Of a stretch of DNA of 64,000 nt, positions 17,653 through 25,593 are shown one piece after another (within the stretch, counting starts at the first letter, position 1; each line of letters starts with the position of its first letter). The translations under genes were made by a program, and so were the position numbers. Under the pieces are notes generated by a model that was not told the DNA's origin, did no database searches, and was given only the letters and a program-made list of their open reading frames with translations. Source of the DNA: GWE2-42-39 sp942493345 (GTDB lineage Bacteria; Bacteroidota; Bacteroidia; Bacteroidales; Prolixibacteraceae); NCBI GenBank assembly GCA_942493345.1, contig OW818695.1, positions 2,232,001-2,296,000 of the forward strand, read 5' to 3'.

Positions 17653-18825
17653 TTTAACGGATGTCAGAATGAAGAATTAGAATCTGTACCTCAAATTACA
17701 ATTGAAAAAAAAGTATTGACCACAGAGGAACAAATTTCAAAAGAGAAATTAGTTGAAAGTTCTGAAATTGTAATGGAAATAATTTCAGAGAAAAAAGTCC
17801 TTGCAGAAATATTGGATTATTTCAATGATAAAAATTACAGAAGGCTATATTTTAAAGACATCTTCGCGGCAGAACAGGAAAATGGTCTAAAAAGTTGTTC
17901 TACTTCAAGTTCAATATTTAAGTCAAGATTCATGGAATGTTATCAAAAGAGGAACAAGTTAAAATCCACAGAACAGAATTTAATAAATTATTTAATTGAT
18001 AATGGTGTCAACATTTATATACCATATTCGTTCGAAAATTTTCCCATAAAAAAACAAAATGAACCAACGATTACTTCAGATCCTATTGACAATGAAGAAG
18101 AAAATGTTGGTTATAAAATATTTGAGGATGGGCAAAAAGAACAAGTACTTGTTAATGATGAATATAATTTAGAAAATCCTGTAATTGTGCTAATGCCAGA
18201 AGAAGAAAATCAACAATTTTATCAAAATTTAAAAAGTGCCTCTTCTGGCATTAATACTGTTTCTCTTGGAGAAATATACTGTAAATATATGGCTGAAAGT
18301 TATTTTCAAGGAGATCTTGAAGTAGTTGTTCTCCGAGGAACTGCTGTTGGGTATGATGCTTCAAAAGATGTTCTTGTAGGAAGTTTTCTTAACATGACCC
18401 CTATTAGGGTTACAAGAGATGATGTGCGGGAGGCGCAAAATGGTTATAGGAAAGGCTGGGTTCCAGTGTACATCCCATGGGATACAAATTGGGACACAAA
18501 CTTATTGGAACAATGTATTGCCGCTTATGAAGATGATGCTGAAGGAACAGTTACTATTACCGGATCAACAAAAGCTGGGGCAGGATTTGAGATATCAGGA
18601 GTAAAACTTACAAATGAGTATAGTGCAGGTTTTTCAAACGTCTTTACTACATCAAACCAGATATTTGGACTACAGCAATGGGATAGGGGCTGGTTTTATG
18701 TAACACAAACATACATGAATGAATATGATAAAACATATTTTAAAGATGACTGGAAATGGAATGGATGGCCAATCAGAAAACTTTCAAATGAGTTTTGGAT
18801 TACAATGACAAACTCAGAATACTAA
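17605..18825 (+). CDS. Unknown lipoprotein of accessory island
   Basis: A 406-residue lipoprotein (lipobox TVFNGC, Cys20). No domain is recognised. After a charged, Glu/Lys-rich N-terminal third with likely helices, the second half (from about residue 225) has aromatic, beta-rich segments such as GSFLNMTPIRVTRDDV, GWVPVYIPWDTNWDTN and WDRGWFYVTQTYMNEYD. Codon use is markedly AT-rich compared with neighbours, a sign of transfer. It has a long structured leader that recurs at 19723. A small outer-membrane barrel gene follows after 10 nt, so the two probably work together at the cell surface. Confidence 0.75.
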   Translation: MKKLMFLAATAMVLTVFNGCQNEELESVPQITIEKKVLTTEEQISKEKLVESSEIVMEIISEKKVLAEILDYFNDKNYRRLYFKDIFAAEQENGLKSCSTSSSIFKSRFMECYQKRNKLKSTEQNLINYLIDNGVNIYIPYSFENFPIKKQNEPTITSDPIDNEEENVGYKIFEDGQKEQVLVNDEYNLENPVIVLMPEEENQQFYQNLKSASSGINTVSLGEIYCKYMAESYFQGDLEVVVLRGTAVGYDASKDVLVGSFLNMTPIRVTRDDVREAQNGYRKGWVPVYIPWDTNWDTNLLEQCIAAYEDDAEGTVTITGSTKAGAGFEISGVKLTNEYSAGFSNVFTTSNQIFGLQQWDRGWFYVTQTYMNEYDKTYFKDDWKWNGWPIRKLSNEFWITMTNSEY

Positions 18826-18835
18826 TTTAATAAAA

Positions 18836-19396
18836 ATGAAAAATTTACTACTTGCATTTACATTTTTATTATCAATTCATGGCTTGGCCCAAACAGAGAA
18901 ACAGGACAACATGGTTCATTTAGGCACTGGCCTGGCTTACTATGGCATCACAACGCCCAATTTTAGCTGGACTGGCGGTATTGAAAAATCTCTTTCCTTG
19001 CGGTCGTCTGTAAACCTGGGATTGCGGATGTTTTATACTGATGAACGATTCGGAAGTACCAACCTATACTCTTATTTGGGAGTAACAAAAGGTGAAATAA
19101 GCTATTTCTTCGAAACGTTAAAAAGTTCGGTACATTCTTTAAAAATTGGCACAGGGCTTTGTCTTGCATCTGTAAGGTTAAACCAGGTGAAAACATCTTT
19201 ATCTGATGGGACAAGTTACAAAAAGATAATTCAACCTGGGTTTTTTGGAGCCTTATGGTACCAATATCATATCAGTCCTGTTTTTACTGCGGGAGTACGG
19301 TCTAACCTGGGGGCATTCTTTACTTCTGACGATGAATTGAATGGCAGTTTCCAGGAATTTGAGGTAACAGTGGGCTTTGCTTTAAGAAAAAAATAA
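18836..19396 (+). CDS. Small outer-membrane beta-barrel protein
   Basis: A 186-residue protein with a signal peptide (MKNLLLAFTFLLSIHGLAQ) and about eight alternating amphipathic strands, for example GLAYYGITTPNFSWTGGIEKSL and SPVFTAGVRSNLGAFF, closing with FEVTVGFALRKK. This fits a small OmpA/OmpX-like or porin-family barrel of Bacteroidota. It lies 10 nt behind the unknown lipoprotein and is likely cotranscribed. Function unknown. Confidence 0.72.
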   Translation: MKNLLLAFTFLLSIHGLAQTEKQDNMVHLGTGLAYYGITTPNFSWTGGIEKSLSLRSSVNLGLRMFYTDERFGSTNLYSYLGVTKGEISYFFETLKSSVHSLKIGTGLCLASVRLNQVKTSLSDGTSYKKIIQPGFFGALWYQYHISPVFTAGVRSNLGAFFTSDDELNGSFQEFEVTVGFALRKK

Positions 19397-19405
19397 CTGT
19401 GAAAT

Positions 19406-19519
19406 ATGAGAAAGGATGTAACTTCTGTTATAATTAAAGAAGCCTACATTAATTACCGCCCCGGCGAACGTTTGATGAAAACCATGAACGAATCGGGGTT
19501 TGTGAAAGTGACCCAATAG
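19406..19519 (+). pseudogene. Possible gene fragment of 37 codons
   Basis: An ATG frame of 37 codons ending in TAG, with sequence such as INYRPGERLMKTMNESGFVKVTQ. Its GC-richer codon use differs from the AT-rich island genes and resembles the host background, so it may be the tail of an older disrupted gene. I do not recognise a family, and it could also be a chance frame. Confidence 0.25.
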
Positions 19520-19527
19520 TTTCAAAA

Positions 19528-19640
19528 AAAGCAGGCTTGGTTTTGCCTCATACCAGGCTTGCTTTTTGATAAAAGCTAGCTTACTTTCCGATCAAACCCA
19601 ACTTTTTTTTCGATGAAAAGTAAACTTGCTTTTTTAAAGC
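19528..19640. repeat. Degenerate palindromic tandem repeats
   Basis: About five imperfect units of 19-25 nt follow one another (starts near 19528, 19552, 19571, 19593, 19616). Units share AAAAGC..GCTTGCTTTT..GAT; the idealised core AAAAGCAAGCTTGCTTTT is itself a palindrome. They lie between the barrel gene and the second leader copy. Confidence 0.5.
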
Positions 19641-19722
19641 CTTTCGTCTGATAAAAATAAAAGTTAATCATGTGATGATTTTTTCGGCGATTTTGTTAAA
19701 AAAATACCTTGGCATGGACAGA

Positions 19723-19903
19723 ACCCTGTCAGGTCAGTTTAACAAGATTTTTAAAAGGGAAAAACCCGGCCCTTGTAAAAAGGCCGGGTTCATTCGAATT
19801 GTTTTAACCGGGAGGGGCAACAGTAACTGCCTTCTCCCAAAAACTTTGTAAAAGTATGAAAAAATTAATGTTTTTAGCATGTATTGCTATGGTATTAACA
19901 GTG
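19723..19903 (+). repeat. Lipoprotein leader repeat, copy B (gene disrupted)
   Basis: Nearly identical to 17471-17652. Here hairpin one is perfect (AACCCGGCC at 19763-19771 with GGCCGGGTT at 19782-19790) and hairpin two spans 19810-19838. The similarity ends at the left end of the insertion element, just after the first codons of a paralogous lipoprotein gene. Confidence 0.8.
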
Positions 19904-19909
19904 AAGTGA
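19856..19909 (+). pseudogene. Truncated lipoprotein gene, first 17 codons
   Basis: The frame starts MKKLMFLACIAMVLTV, a paralog of the start of the lipoprotein at 17605, and hits TGA at 19907 within the left end of the insertion element. Only the signal-sequence part survives, without the lipobox cysteine. Confidence 0.7.
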
Positions 19910-20823
19910 TTTAAACTTTTAGTGATAGAAAAGCAGTTCAAATAAATGTAATTTAGGGTTGAAGATCAATAAATTACAAAAAGATGAACTGCAAGGGTAC
20001 AAATTTAACTAAAGAGCAAATAGAAAACTGCATTTTACCATTTATTCTGGGAAATAAAAGAGGTTTTAGCAGCAGATTTGCGATGTCCGACATATTCAGA
20101 TGTATTGTTCATAAACTAAAAACGGGTTGCCAATGGAAATTTTTGTTTGTTGATATTGAATGTATTAAACCTCCATTTAGCTGGCAGACTGCTTATTATT
20201 ATTATCGAAGATGGTGTAACCAAAATGTTTTTGAAATCATGTTTCTTACTTTTTTAGAAATACAAAGAGATAAACTGGATACCGAGAAATTGAACCTGGA
20301 TGGAACACATAGTTTGGTTAAAAAATCGACAGAAAGTGTAGCTTACCAACATAGCAAGAAAGCAAAGACTTCCAATATGCTGATCATGACAGATGGGAAA
20401 GGAATACCGATAGCAACCGGAGGAATTATTAGCGGTAACCACAATGATCTGTACCGTATCGTACCCCAGTTTTTACGGATGATCAATCAACTCAAACATT
20501 GTGGTATTTGGGTAGAGAATAGTCTGCTGAATGCAGACAAAGGCTTTGATTGCAAAAAACTTATCAGGGTCTGTCACAGAAGAAAACTTTTCCCAAACAT
20601 CATTGAAAATGCAAGAAACCGAAAGAAGGTCAAAAGAGGAAGAAAACGATTCTTTATTCGAAAAATCTATCAGCAACGATTTGTCAATGAACGTTGTTTT
20701 GCATGGATAGACAGCTTTAGAACCCTATTAATCCGCTTTGATACTCTTGACTCCACTTGGCTAAATTGGCACTTCTTAGCATTTGCTCTTATTTTGCTAA
20801 AAGTTAAACAAGTTCATTATTGA
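19902..20823 (+). mobile_element. IS5-family insertion sequence
   Basis: About 0.92 kb with one transposase gene. The ends carry imperfect inverted repeats: left end near 19902-19922 (TGAAG...ACTTTTAG) and right end near 20797-20816, whose reverse complement reads TGAAC...ACTTTTAG. The left end lies exactly where copy B of the lipoprotein leader loses similarity to copy A. The exact right border and target duplication could not be fixed, because the flanks before insertion are unknown. An hsdM remnant begins right after it. Confidence 0.75.
19984..20823 (+). CDS. IS5-family transposase
   Basis: A 279-residue DDE transposase. The N-terminal part has LTKEQIENCILPFIL and the WQ/F region PFSWQTAYYYYRRW typical of IS5-type enzymes; putative catalytic residues are Asp in LNLDGTHS, Asp in LNADKGFD and Glu in FVNERCFAWIDSF. 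All three are present, and the frame is complete, so the element may still be active. Start ATG at 19984. It lies inside the element described at 19902-20823. Confidence 0.88.
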   Translation: MNCKGTNLTKEQIENCILPFILGNKRGFSSRFAMSDIFRCIVHKLKTGCQWKFLFVDIECIKPPFSWQTAYYYYRRWCNQNVFEIMFLTFLEIQRDKLDTEKLNLDGTHSLVKKSTESVAYQHSKKAKTSNMLIMTDGKGIPIATGGIISGNHNDLYRIVPQFLRMINQLKHCGIWVENSLLNADKGFDCKKLIRVCHRRKLFPNIIENARNRKKVKRGRKRFFIRKIYQQRFVNERCFAWIDSFRTLLIRFDTLDSTWLNWHFLAFALILLKVKQVHY

Positions 20824-20827
20824 AATT

Positions 20828-21490
20828 ATGACAACAAATATATTAGTAGCAAAAATATGGTCGTTTTGTGACACATTAAGAGATGATGGTTTAGGATATG
20901 GCGATTATTTGGAACAGTTAACTTTTTTGTTATTCCTAAAAATGGCAGATGAGAATATTAGCCAATATAATATTCCATCTGGTTGTGACTGACAAACTTT
21001 GAAAACAAAAAAACCATTAATGAAACCCATGAAAGAGTTTTAAAAGAGCTTTCTACTTCTGGAGAAATGCTTGAAAAATATTTGCAGGTGCTCAGAATAA
21101 AATCCATGATTCCGTAAAACTTAAGAAATTAATCAATCTTATTGATGAAGAAAATTGAACGTAAAAAGACACCGATATTAAAGGAGAAATATACGAGTCT
21201 TTGTTGCAAAAAAATGCAGAAAACAGTGGTGCTGATCAATATTTCACCCCAAGGTCGGTTGTTTCAGCAATGGTAGATTGATTCAGCCTAAGCCTAAAGA
21301 AACGATTGCTGACCCTGCGTGTGGAACTGGTGGTTTTTTTCTTGGAGTTGTCAATTACTTAAATCAAAAAAGTTTAACAAAATCAGAGGCTAACTTTTTG
21401 AAATTTGATACTTTTCATGGTTGGGAAATTGAAAAATCAACGGCGCGTTTATGCTTAATGAACTTGTTTCTTCATGGTATTAATACCAGT
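20828..21490 (+). pseudogene. hsdM: Type I restriction-modification methyltransferase (hsdM) remnant
   Basis: The frame starts MTTNILVAKIWSFCDTLRDDG and YGDYLEQLTFLLFLKMADE, typical of HsdM N-termini, then meets TGA where the family has Trp (position about 20990), followed by several frameshifts. Later pieces are still readable in different frames: AENSGADQYFTPRSVVSAMVD, then from about 21279 QPKPKETIADPACGTGGFFLGV (SAM-binding motif I) up to LCLMNLFLHGI. It stops at about 21490, before the catalytic NPPF motif. No hsdS or hsdR is near. It directly follows the insertion element. Confidence 0.85.
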
Positions 21491-21492
21491 TG

Positions 21493-22539
21493 TCATTTAT
21501 CAGTATTCCTCATCACCGTCAACCGGCATTCTTCCAGTTGTTGAACGGCGATTATTTTTCCTGCAATTTGTGGGGCTTTTATTCCCTTGCCGAAAAACTG
21601 GTTGCCAAAGTACACATGCGCCTCGTTCCACAGTCCGGATGAAATGACACTGGTAAGCAGGCGGGCGCCTCCTTCAATAATCACCGACTGAATGTCGTTA
21701 CGGTATAAATGATCCATGATCCGGACAAGCGGGTCGTTTTCAAAATCGATTTGCACAAATTCGACCATCGGTTTTGACGGCGTTTGGGTTGCCGTAAAAA
21801 TTATAGTTGGTGCTGTGCCATCAAAAAGATGCAGGTTTGCCGACAACCTGCCGGTACGGTCAAGCGCCATGCGGTAGGGTTGGTTACCTTTCCATTCGCG
21901 CACCGTCAGCGAAGGATTGTCCTTTTGGGCTGTATTGGTGCCGATCAGGATGGCCGCTTCTTCGCTGCGCTGTTTGTGCACCAGCCGCCGGGCCAGTTCG
22001 TTGGTGATCCACGTCGGTTTTTCCTCATTTTCAATACGCTCGCGGTCAATAAAACCATCGGCAGTTTGCGCCCATTTCAGAATAATATACGGACGTTTTT
22101 TCTCGTGAAAAGTAAAAAATCGCCGGTTCAACTCGCGGCATTCATTTTCCAGCATCCCCACGTCTACCCTGATACCGGCGTTGCGCATTTTTTCGATACC
22201 TTTTCCCGCCACTTTTGCAAACGGGTCGATGGTTCCAACCACTACCTGTGGAATCCGGCTTTCAATAATCAGATCGGAACAAGGTGGCGTTTTCCCGAAA
22301 TGCGCACAGGGTTCGAGGGTTACGTACAACGTTGATTCGGGGAGCAGTTCCTTATTTTTTACCGAGCGGATGGCATTTACCTCGGCATGGACTTCACCAT
22401 ATTTTTCGTGATAGCCTTCGCCAATAATTTTCCCGTTGTGTACCACCACGCAACCCACCATCGGATTGGGGGACACTTCGCCCAGTCCGAGCGCTGCCAG
22501 TTCGAGGCTGCGTTGCATGTATTTTTGGTCGGTTTCCAT
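21493..22539 (-). CDS. ribD: Riboflavin biosynthesis deaminase/reductase RibD
   Basis: A 348-residue bifunctional enzyme of riboflavin synthesis. The N-terminal deaminase (1 to about 145) carries the zinc site H51-A-E53 and C78/C87 in EPCAHFGKTPPC; the C-terminal reductase (about 147-348) has KWAQTADGFI and IEGGARLL. It deaminates the pyrimidine from GTP cyclohydrolase II and reduces the ribose side chain. The stop touches the hsdM remnant, marking the island border. It is divergent from prmC (35 nt). Other rib genes are not in the window. Confidence 0.96.
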   Translation of the reverse strand: METDQKYMQRSLELAALGLGEVSPNPMVGCVVVHNGKIIGEGYHEKYGEVHAEVNAIRSVKNKELLPESTLYVTLEPCAHFGKTPPCSDLIIESRIPQVVVGTIDPFAKVAGKGIEKMRNAGIRVDVGMLENECRELNRRFFTFHEKKRPYIILKWAQTADGFIDRERIENEEKPTWITNELARRLVHKQRSEEAAILIGTNTAQKDNPSLTVREWKGNQPYRMALDRTGRLSANLHLFDGTAPTIIFTATQTPSKPMVEFVQIDFENDPLVRIMDHLYRNDIQSVIIEGGARLLTSVISSGLWNEAHVYFGNQFFGKGIKAPQIAGKIIAVQQLEECRLTVMRNTDK

Positions 22540-22552
22540 CGCCGGAAAAGTT

Positions 22553-22560
22553 TAACTTTG
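22553..22560 (+). promoter_or_regulatory. Candidate -7 element for prmC
   Basis: TAACTTTG matches TAnnTTTG and lies 14 nt before the prmC start, in the 35-nt gap to the divergent ribD gene. No well-placed -33 TTG was found. The short distance would give a very short leader. Confidence 0.35.
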
Positions 22561-22574
22561 CCAAAAATACAAAA

Positions 22575-23420
22575 ATGCAGGCAGGCATTGCACATATCAA
22601 AAAAGAATTGGCCGGTATTTATCCCGCGACCGAGATCGATGCGCTGGCTTCCCTTGTCCTTCAGCATATAAAGTTGTACACCCGGACGCAAATACTGTTG
22701 GGTCGCGGTGAACTGCTTTCGTCCGACGAACGGCAAAAACTGGAAGAAATCGTTGTACGCCTGAAAAAGCAGGAACCCATTCAGTATATACTGGGGGAAA
22801 CCGAGTTTTTCGGGCTGAAGTTCTTTTGTCGACCCGGAGTGCTCATTCCCCGGCCTGAAACCGAGGAACTGGTCGACTGGATCTTGAAGGAAAATATTCA
22901 TCCTGAAATTCGCATCCTCGATATTGGTACCGGCACGGGCTGCATCCCTGTTTCGCTAAAAAAACATCTTCCTGCAGCAATTGTTTCGGGTTGCGACATT
23001 TCGGAAACATGCCTCCAACTGGCCCGTGAAAACGCAACGCTCAACCAGGTTGATGTTTCATTCTTCAGAATGAATATTCTTCAGCCTGAAATAAAAGCAA
23101 ACCGTCCGCAATATGATGTTCTGGTGTCGAACCCGCCGTATGTGCGCAACAGCGAAAAAGCGCGAATGAAGCTCAATGTGTTGAATTATGAACCCGAACT
23201 GGCCCTTTTTGTTCCCGACAGCGACCCCCTGCTTTTTTACCGGGCAATTTTGCTTTTTGCTGAACAATCGCTGGCTCCGCAAGGCCGAATTTATTGGGAA
23301 ATTAATGAAGCGCTGGAGGAGGAATGCTCAACGCTTTTACAAGGTTTCGGATATAAAAATATCCATCTCCGGAAAGACATACATGGAAAGAACCGTATGA
23401 TTTCAGCCCAAAAAATGTAA
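22575..23420 (+). CDS. prmC: Peptide chain release factor N5-glutamine methyltransferase
   Basis: PrmC methylates the GGQ glutamine of release factors RF1 and RF2 with SAM. The 281-residue protein has the helical N-terminal domain, SAM motif ILDIGTGTGCIPVSL and the catalytic SNPPYVRNSE motif, plus the RPETEELVDW block common in this family. Length is typical. It is divergent from ribD and followed after 24 nt by the DUF362 gene in the same direction. Confidence 0.95.
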   Translation: MQAGIAHIKKELAGIYPATEIDALASLVLQHIKLYTRTQILLGRGELLSSDERQKLEEIVVRLKKQEPIQYILGETEFFGLKFFCRPGVLIPRPETEELVDWILKENIHPEIRILDIGTGTGCIPVSLKKHLPAAIVSGCDISETCLQLARENATLNQVDVSFFRMNILQPEIKANRPQYDVLVSNPPYVRNSEKARMKLNVLNYEPELALFVPDSDPLLFYRAILLFAEQSLAPQGRIYWEINEALEEECSTLLQGFGYKNIHLRKDIHGKNRMISAQKM

Positions 23421-23444
23421 ATTGCAGCAGGAAAACAAAAGACA

Positions 23445-24332
23445 ATGAAACGACGGGATTTTTTACGTAAAACCGGAATGGGGGCGGCATTTGTATGCAG
23501 CGCTTCTCTTTTTTCAGGCGCAAATTCGCTTCTGCCGGACACCGGAAAAACAAAGGTGCTTGTCGCCCGGGGCAAAAACTATCAGCAACTGTTCGACCGC
23601 GCCATTGCTGAATTTGGCGGCCTGTCGCACTTTGTAAAGAAAGGCACTTCGATTGTGCTAAAACCGGATATTAGCCGGAATGCCTTGCCGGGAGAAGGAC
23701 TTACCACCCACCCACTTCTGGTAGAATACATTATCAAACAATGCTATAAAAATGAGTGCAGGGCGGTTTATGTATTCGACCACTGCCTTAACGAATGGAC
23801 CAAATGTTACAAGAACAGCGGAATTGAGCGGGCAGCAAAAAATGCTGCGGCCAAAGTGCTTCCCGGAAACCACGAATTATTTTTCAGGGAACAAAACATT
23901 GCAGGGGCCTCGGTACTGACCCATGCCCGCATTCACAACGTACTTACTCCAGAGTGTTTGCTGATGGATGTGCCGGTTCTGAAAACCGATGCAGAAACGA
24001 CTATTTCGGGCGGGCTGAAAAACCTGATGGGCTGTATTCTTGATCCGGATTTTTACCGGCAAAACGGTCTCGACCGTTGTATCGCGGAATTTCTGCATTA
24101 CAAAAGACCCGATTTAACGGTAATTGATGCAGGACATTTGTTGTCACCCGCTTCAGAAAATGGAGAGGAGCGGGTGTTGATTATTAGCACCGATGTGGTG
24201 GCAGCCGACGCTGTGGCCTGCCGCCTGTTGGGTATCGACCCGTTCACGGTTGAACATCTGAAAATAGCGGCAGAATTGGGGCTGGGAATTATTTCCGAGA
24301 CTGAAATTGAAGTAAAAAACAGTACCGCATAA
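23445..24332 (+). CDS. Tat-exported DUF362 protein
   Basis: A 295-residue protein with a twin-arginine signal (RRDFLRKTGMGAAF). The rest fits the DUF362 family: IVLKPDISRNALPGEGLTTHP, a central MDVPVLKTDAETTISGGLKNLMGC and TVIDAGHLLSP. The substrate is unknown; family members are sometimes linked to iron-sulfur chemistry, but no cysteine cluster motif is seen here. Tat export implies folding, possibly with a cofactor, before reaching the periplasm. It is likely cotranscribed with prmC. Confidence 0.85.
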   Translation: MKRRDFLRKTGMGAAFVCSASLFSGANSLLPDTGKTKVLVARGKNYQQLFDRAIAEFGGLSHFVKKGTSIVLKPDISRNALPGEGLTTHPLLVEYIIKQCYKNECRAVYVFDHCLNEWTKCYKNSGIERAAKNAAAKVLPGNHELFFREQNIAGASVLTHARIHNVLTPECLLMDVPVLKTDAETTISGGLKNLMGCILDPDFYRQNGLDRCIAEFLHYKRPDLTVIDAGHLLSPASENGEERVLIISTDVVAADAVACRLLGIDPFTVEHLKIAAELGLGIISETEIEVKNSTA

Positions 24333-24398
24333 TTTTTAGTTTTGTTAGAGTTACCTAAAAGTGAAGTTTAACTACTAAAAACAAATCGATTTATCTCT

Positions 24399-24406
24399 TA
24401 TCTTTG
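24399..24406 (+). promoter_or_regulatory. Candidate -7 element for the EEP-family gene
   Basis: TATCTTTG matches TAnnTTTG and lies 35 nt before the TTG start at 24442. A -33 motif at the right distance is not evident. Confidence 0.4.
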
Positions 24407-24441
24407 TAACGGGCGAAACATTACCAATAAACCTATTCAAT

Positions 24442-25509
24442 TTGAGACGTTTATTCAAAAATATATTCATCCTTTTTAACATCCTGATTGCGGTTTGCCT
24501 GTTATTTTCTTACACTGCCGTGTTTATCGACCCCGCAAAATTTTGGATATCGGCCTTCTTTGGATTGGCATATCCTTATATTTTACTGATGAATATCTTG
24601 TTTGTCATTTTCTGGCTTGTTTTCAATGTCAGATATTCGGTTGTTTCTATTTTTTCTATTCTGGTTGGATTCGGATTTCTGGGAGATTACGTTCGATTTG
24701 GAGGGGAAAAAACGCAGGAAAAAGGCATTAACTTTTGCAGTTACAATGTGAAATATTTTCTTGACGAGGAGATTTCGCCCAAGATGGCAACAGTTGAAAA
24801 AATCGTTAATTATCTTGAAGATGGAAATTTTGACATTATCTGTTTACAGGAAGCCAGCATTACCAGCCATAGTCTCCGGATGGATGCCATTAAAAATAAA
24901 CTTGCGAATATCAATCGAATGCAAGTGGTAAAATCCAAACGCATGGGCGGACCGGTTACTTATTCGCGTTATCCGATTGTGGGGACGGGTGAAATTCAGT
25001 ATGGAAATAGTGGGAACATGGTTGTTTTTACGGATCTGATCATTCATAAAGATACTTTCAGGGTATATAATTGCCACCTGCAATCGAACCGTTTGAAGCC
25101 GCACGAACTTAACACGATTGACTCGTTGCGGTATACCAACAAATCAAAAAATTACAGCGAGGTAAAAAATGTAGGTTCGAAGCTGAAACAAGCGTTTATA
25201 AAGCGGGCAGAACAAGCACGGATGTTGAACGAACACATTCAGAAATGCCCTTATCCCGTGATTGTTTGTGGTGATTTTAACGATACCCCGGTTTCGTATT
25301 CGTACCAAAAAGTAAAAGGAAACCTAAAAGATGCCTTTGTGGAATCGGGACATGGGATTGGCAACTCGTATAACGGAAGGCTGCCCTCTTTCCGCATCGA
25401 TTACATATTGCACGACCCCGTATTTGAAAGTTACGAGTTTGAAACAGGGCGCGAAAAATTTTCAGATCACTTTCCTGTTCATTGTGTGTTGGTGCTGAAA
25501 TCCAAATAA
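24442..25509 (+). CDS. Membrane-anchored endonuclease/exonuclease/phosphatase family protein
   Basis: A 355-residue protein with three N-terminal hydrophobic segments (about 5-25, 32-55, 58-76), then an EEP-fold domain: FCSYNVKYF, DIICLQEAS (metal-binding Glu), VYNCHLQSNR, VIVCGDFNDTPVSYSY and a closing FSDHFPVHCVL with the catalytic His. It is a predicted phosphodiesterase acting outside or at the membrane; the substrate is unknown. The start is TTG at 24442; no ATG is available nearby. A strong inverted repeat separates it from the convergent HEAT/DUF1080 gene. Confidence 0.88.
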   Translation: MRRLFKNIFILFNILIAVCLLFSYTAVFIDPAKFWISAFFGLAYPYILLMNILFVIFWLVFNVRYSVVSIFSILVGFGFLGDYVRFGGEKTQEKGINFCSYNVKYFLDEEISPKMATVEKIVNYLEDGNFDIICLQEASITSHSLRMDAIKNKLANINRMQVVKSKRMGGPVTYSRYPIVGTGEIQYGNSGNMVVFTDLIIHKDTFRVYNCHLQSNRLKPHELNTIDSLRYTNKSKNYSEVKNVGSKLKQAFIKRAEQARMLNEHIQKCPYPVIVCGDFNDTPVSYSYQKVKGNLKDAFVESGHGIGNSYNGRLPSFRIDYILHDPVFESYEFETGREKFSDHFPVHCVLVLKSK

Positions 25510-25512
25510 AAA

Positions 25513-25580
25513 CTGTCCAAGAAGCCGTTTTTTTGTTCTGAAAAAAGTTCAGGATGAACAGGTCTTTGCTTCTTGGACAG
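25513..25580. terminator. Large nested inverted repeat between convergent genes
   Basis: A 13-nt perfect inverted repeat (CTGTCCAAGAAGC at 25513-25525 and its complement at 25568-25580) encloses a second hairpin with CTGAA and TTCAG arms and a T-rich stretch. It lies between two convergent gene ends and probably terminates transcription from both sides. Confidence 0.6.
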
Positions 25581-25593
25581 CTTAAAATAATCT

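Noticed and set aside
19528..19640. Tandem palindromic units considered as a CRISPR array
   Set aside because: Units abut each other without unique spacers and no cas genes occur in the window.
22377..22901. 174-codon minus-strand frame spanning the ribD-prmC gap
   Set aside because: Overlaps both ribD and prmC starts in the wrong frame and direction; no motif.
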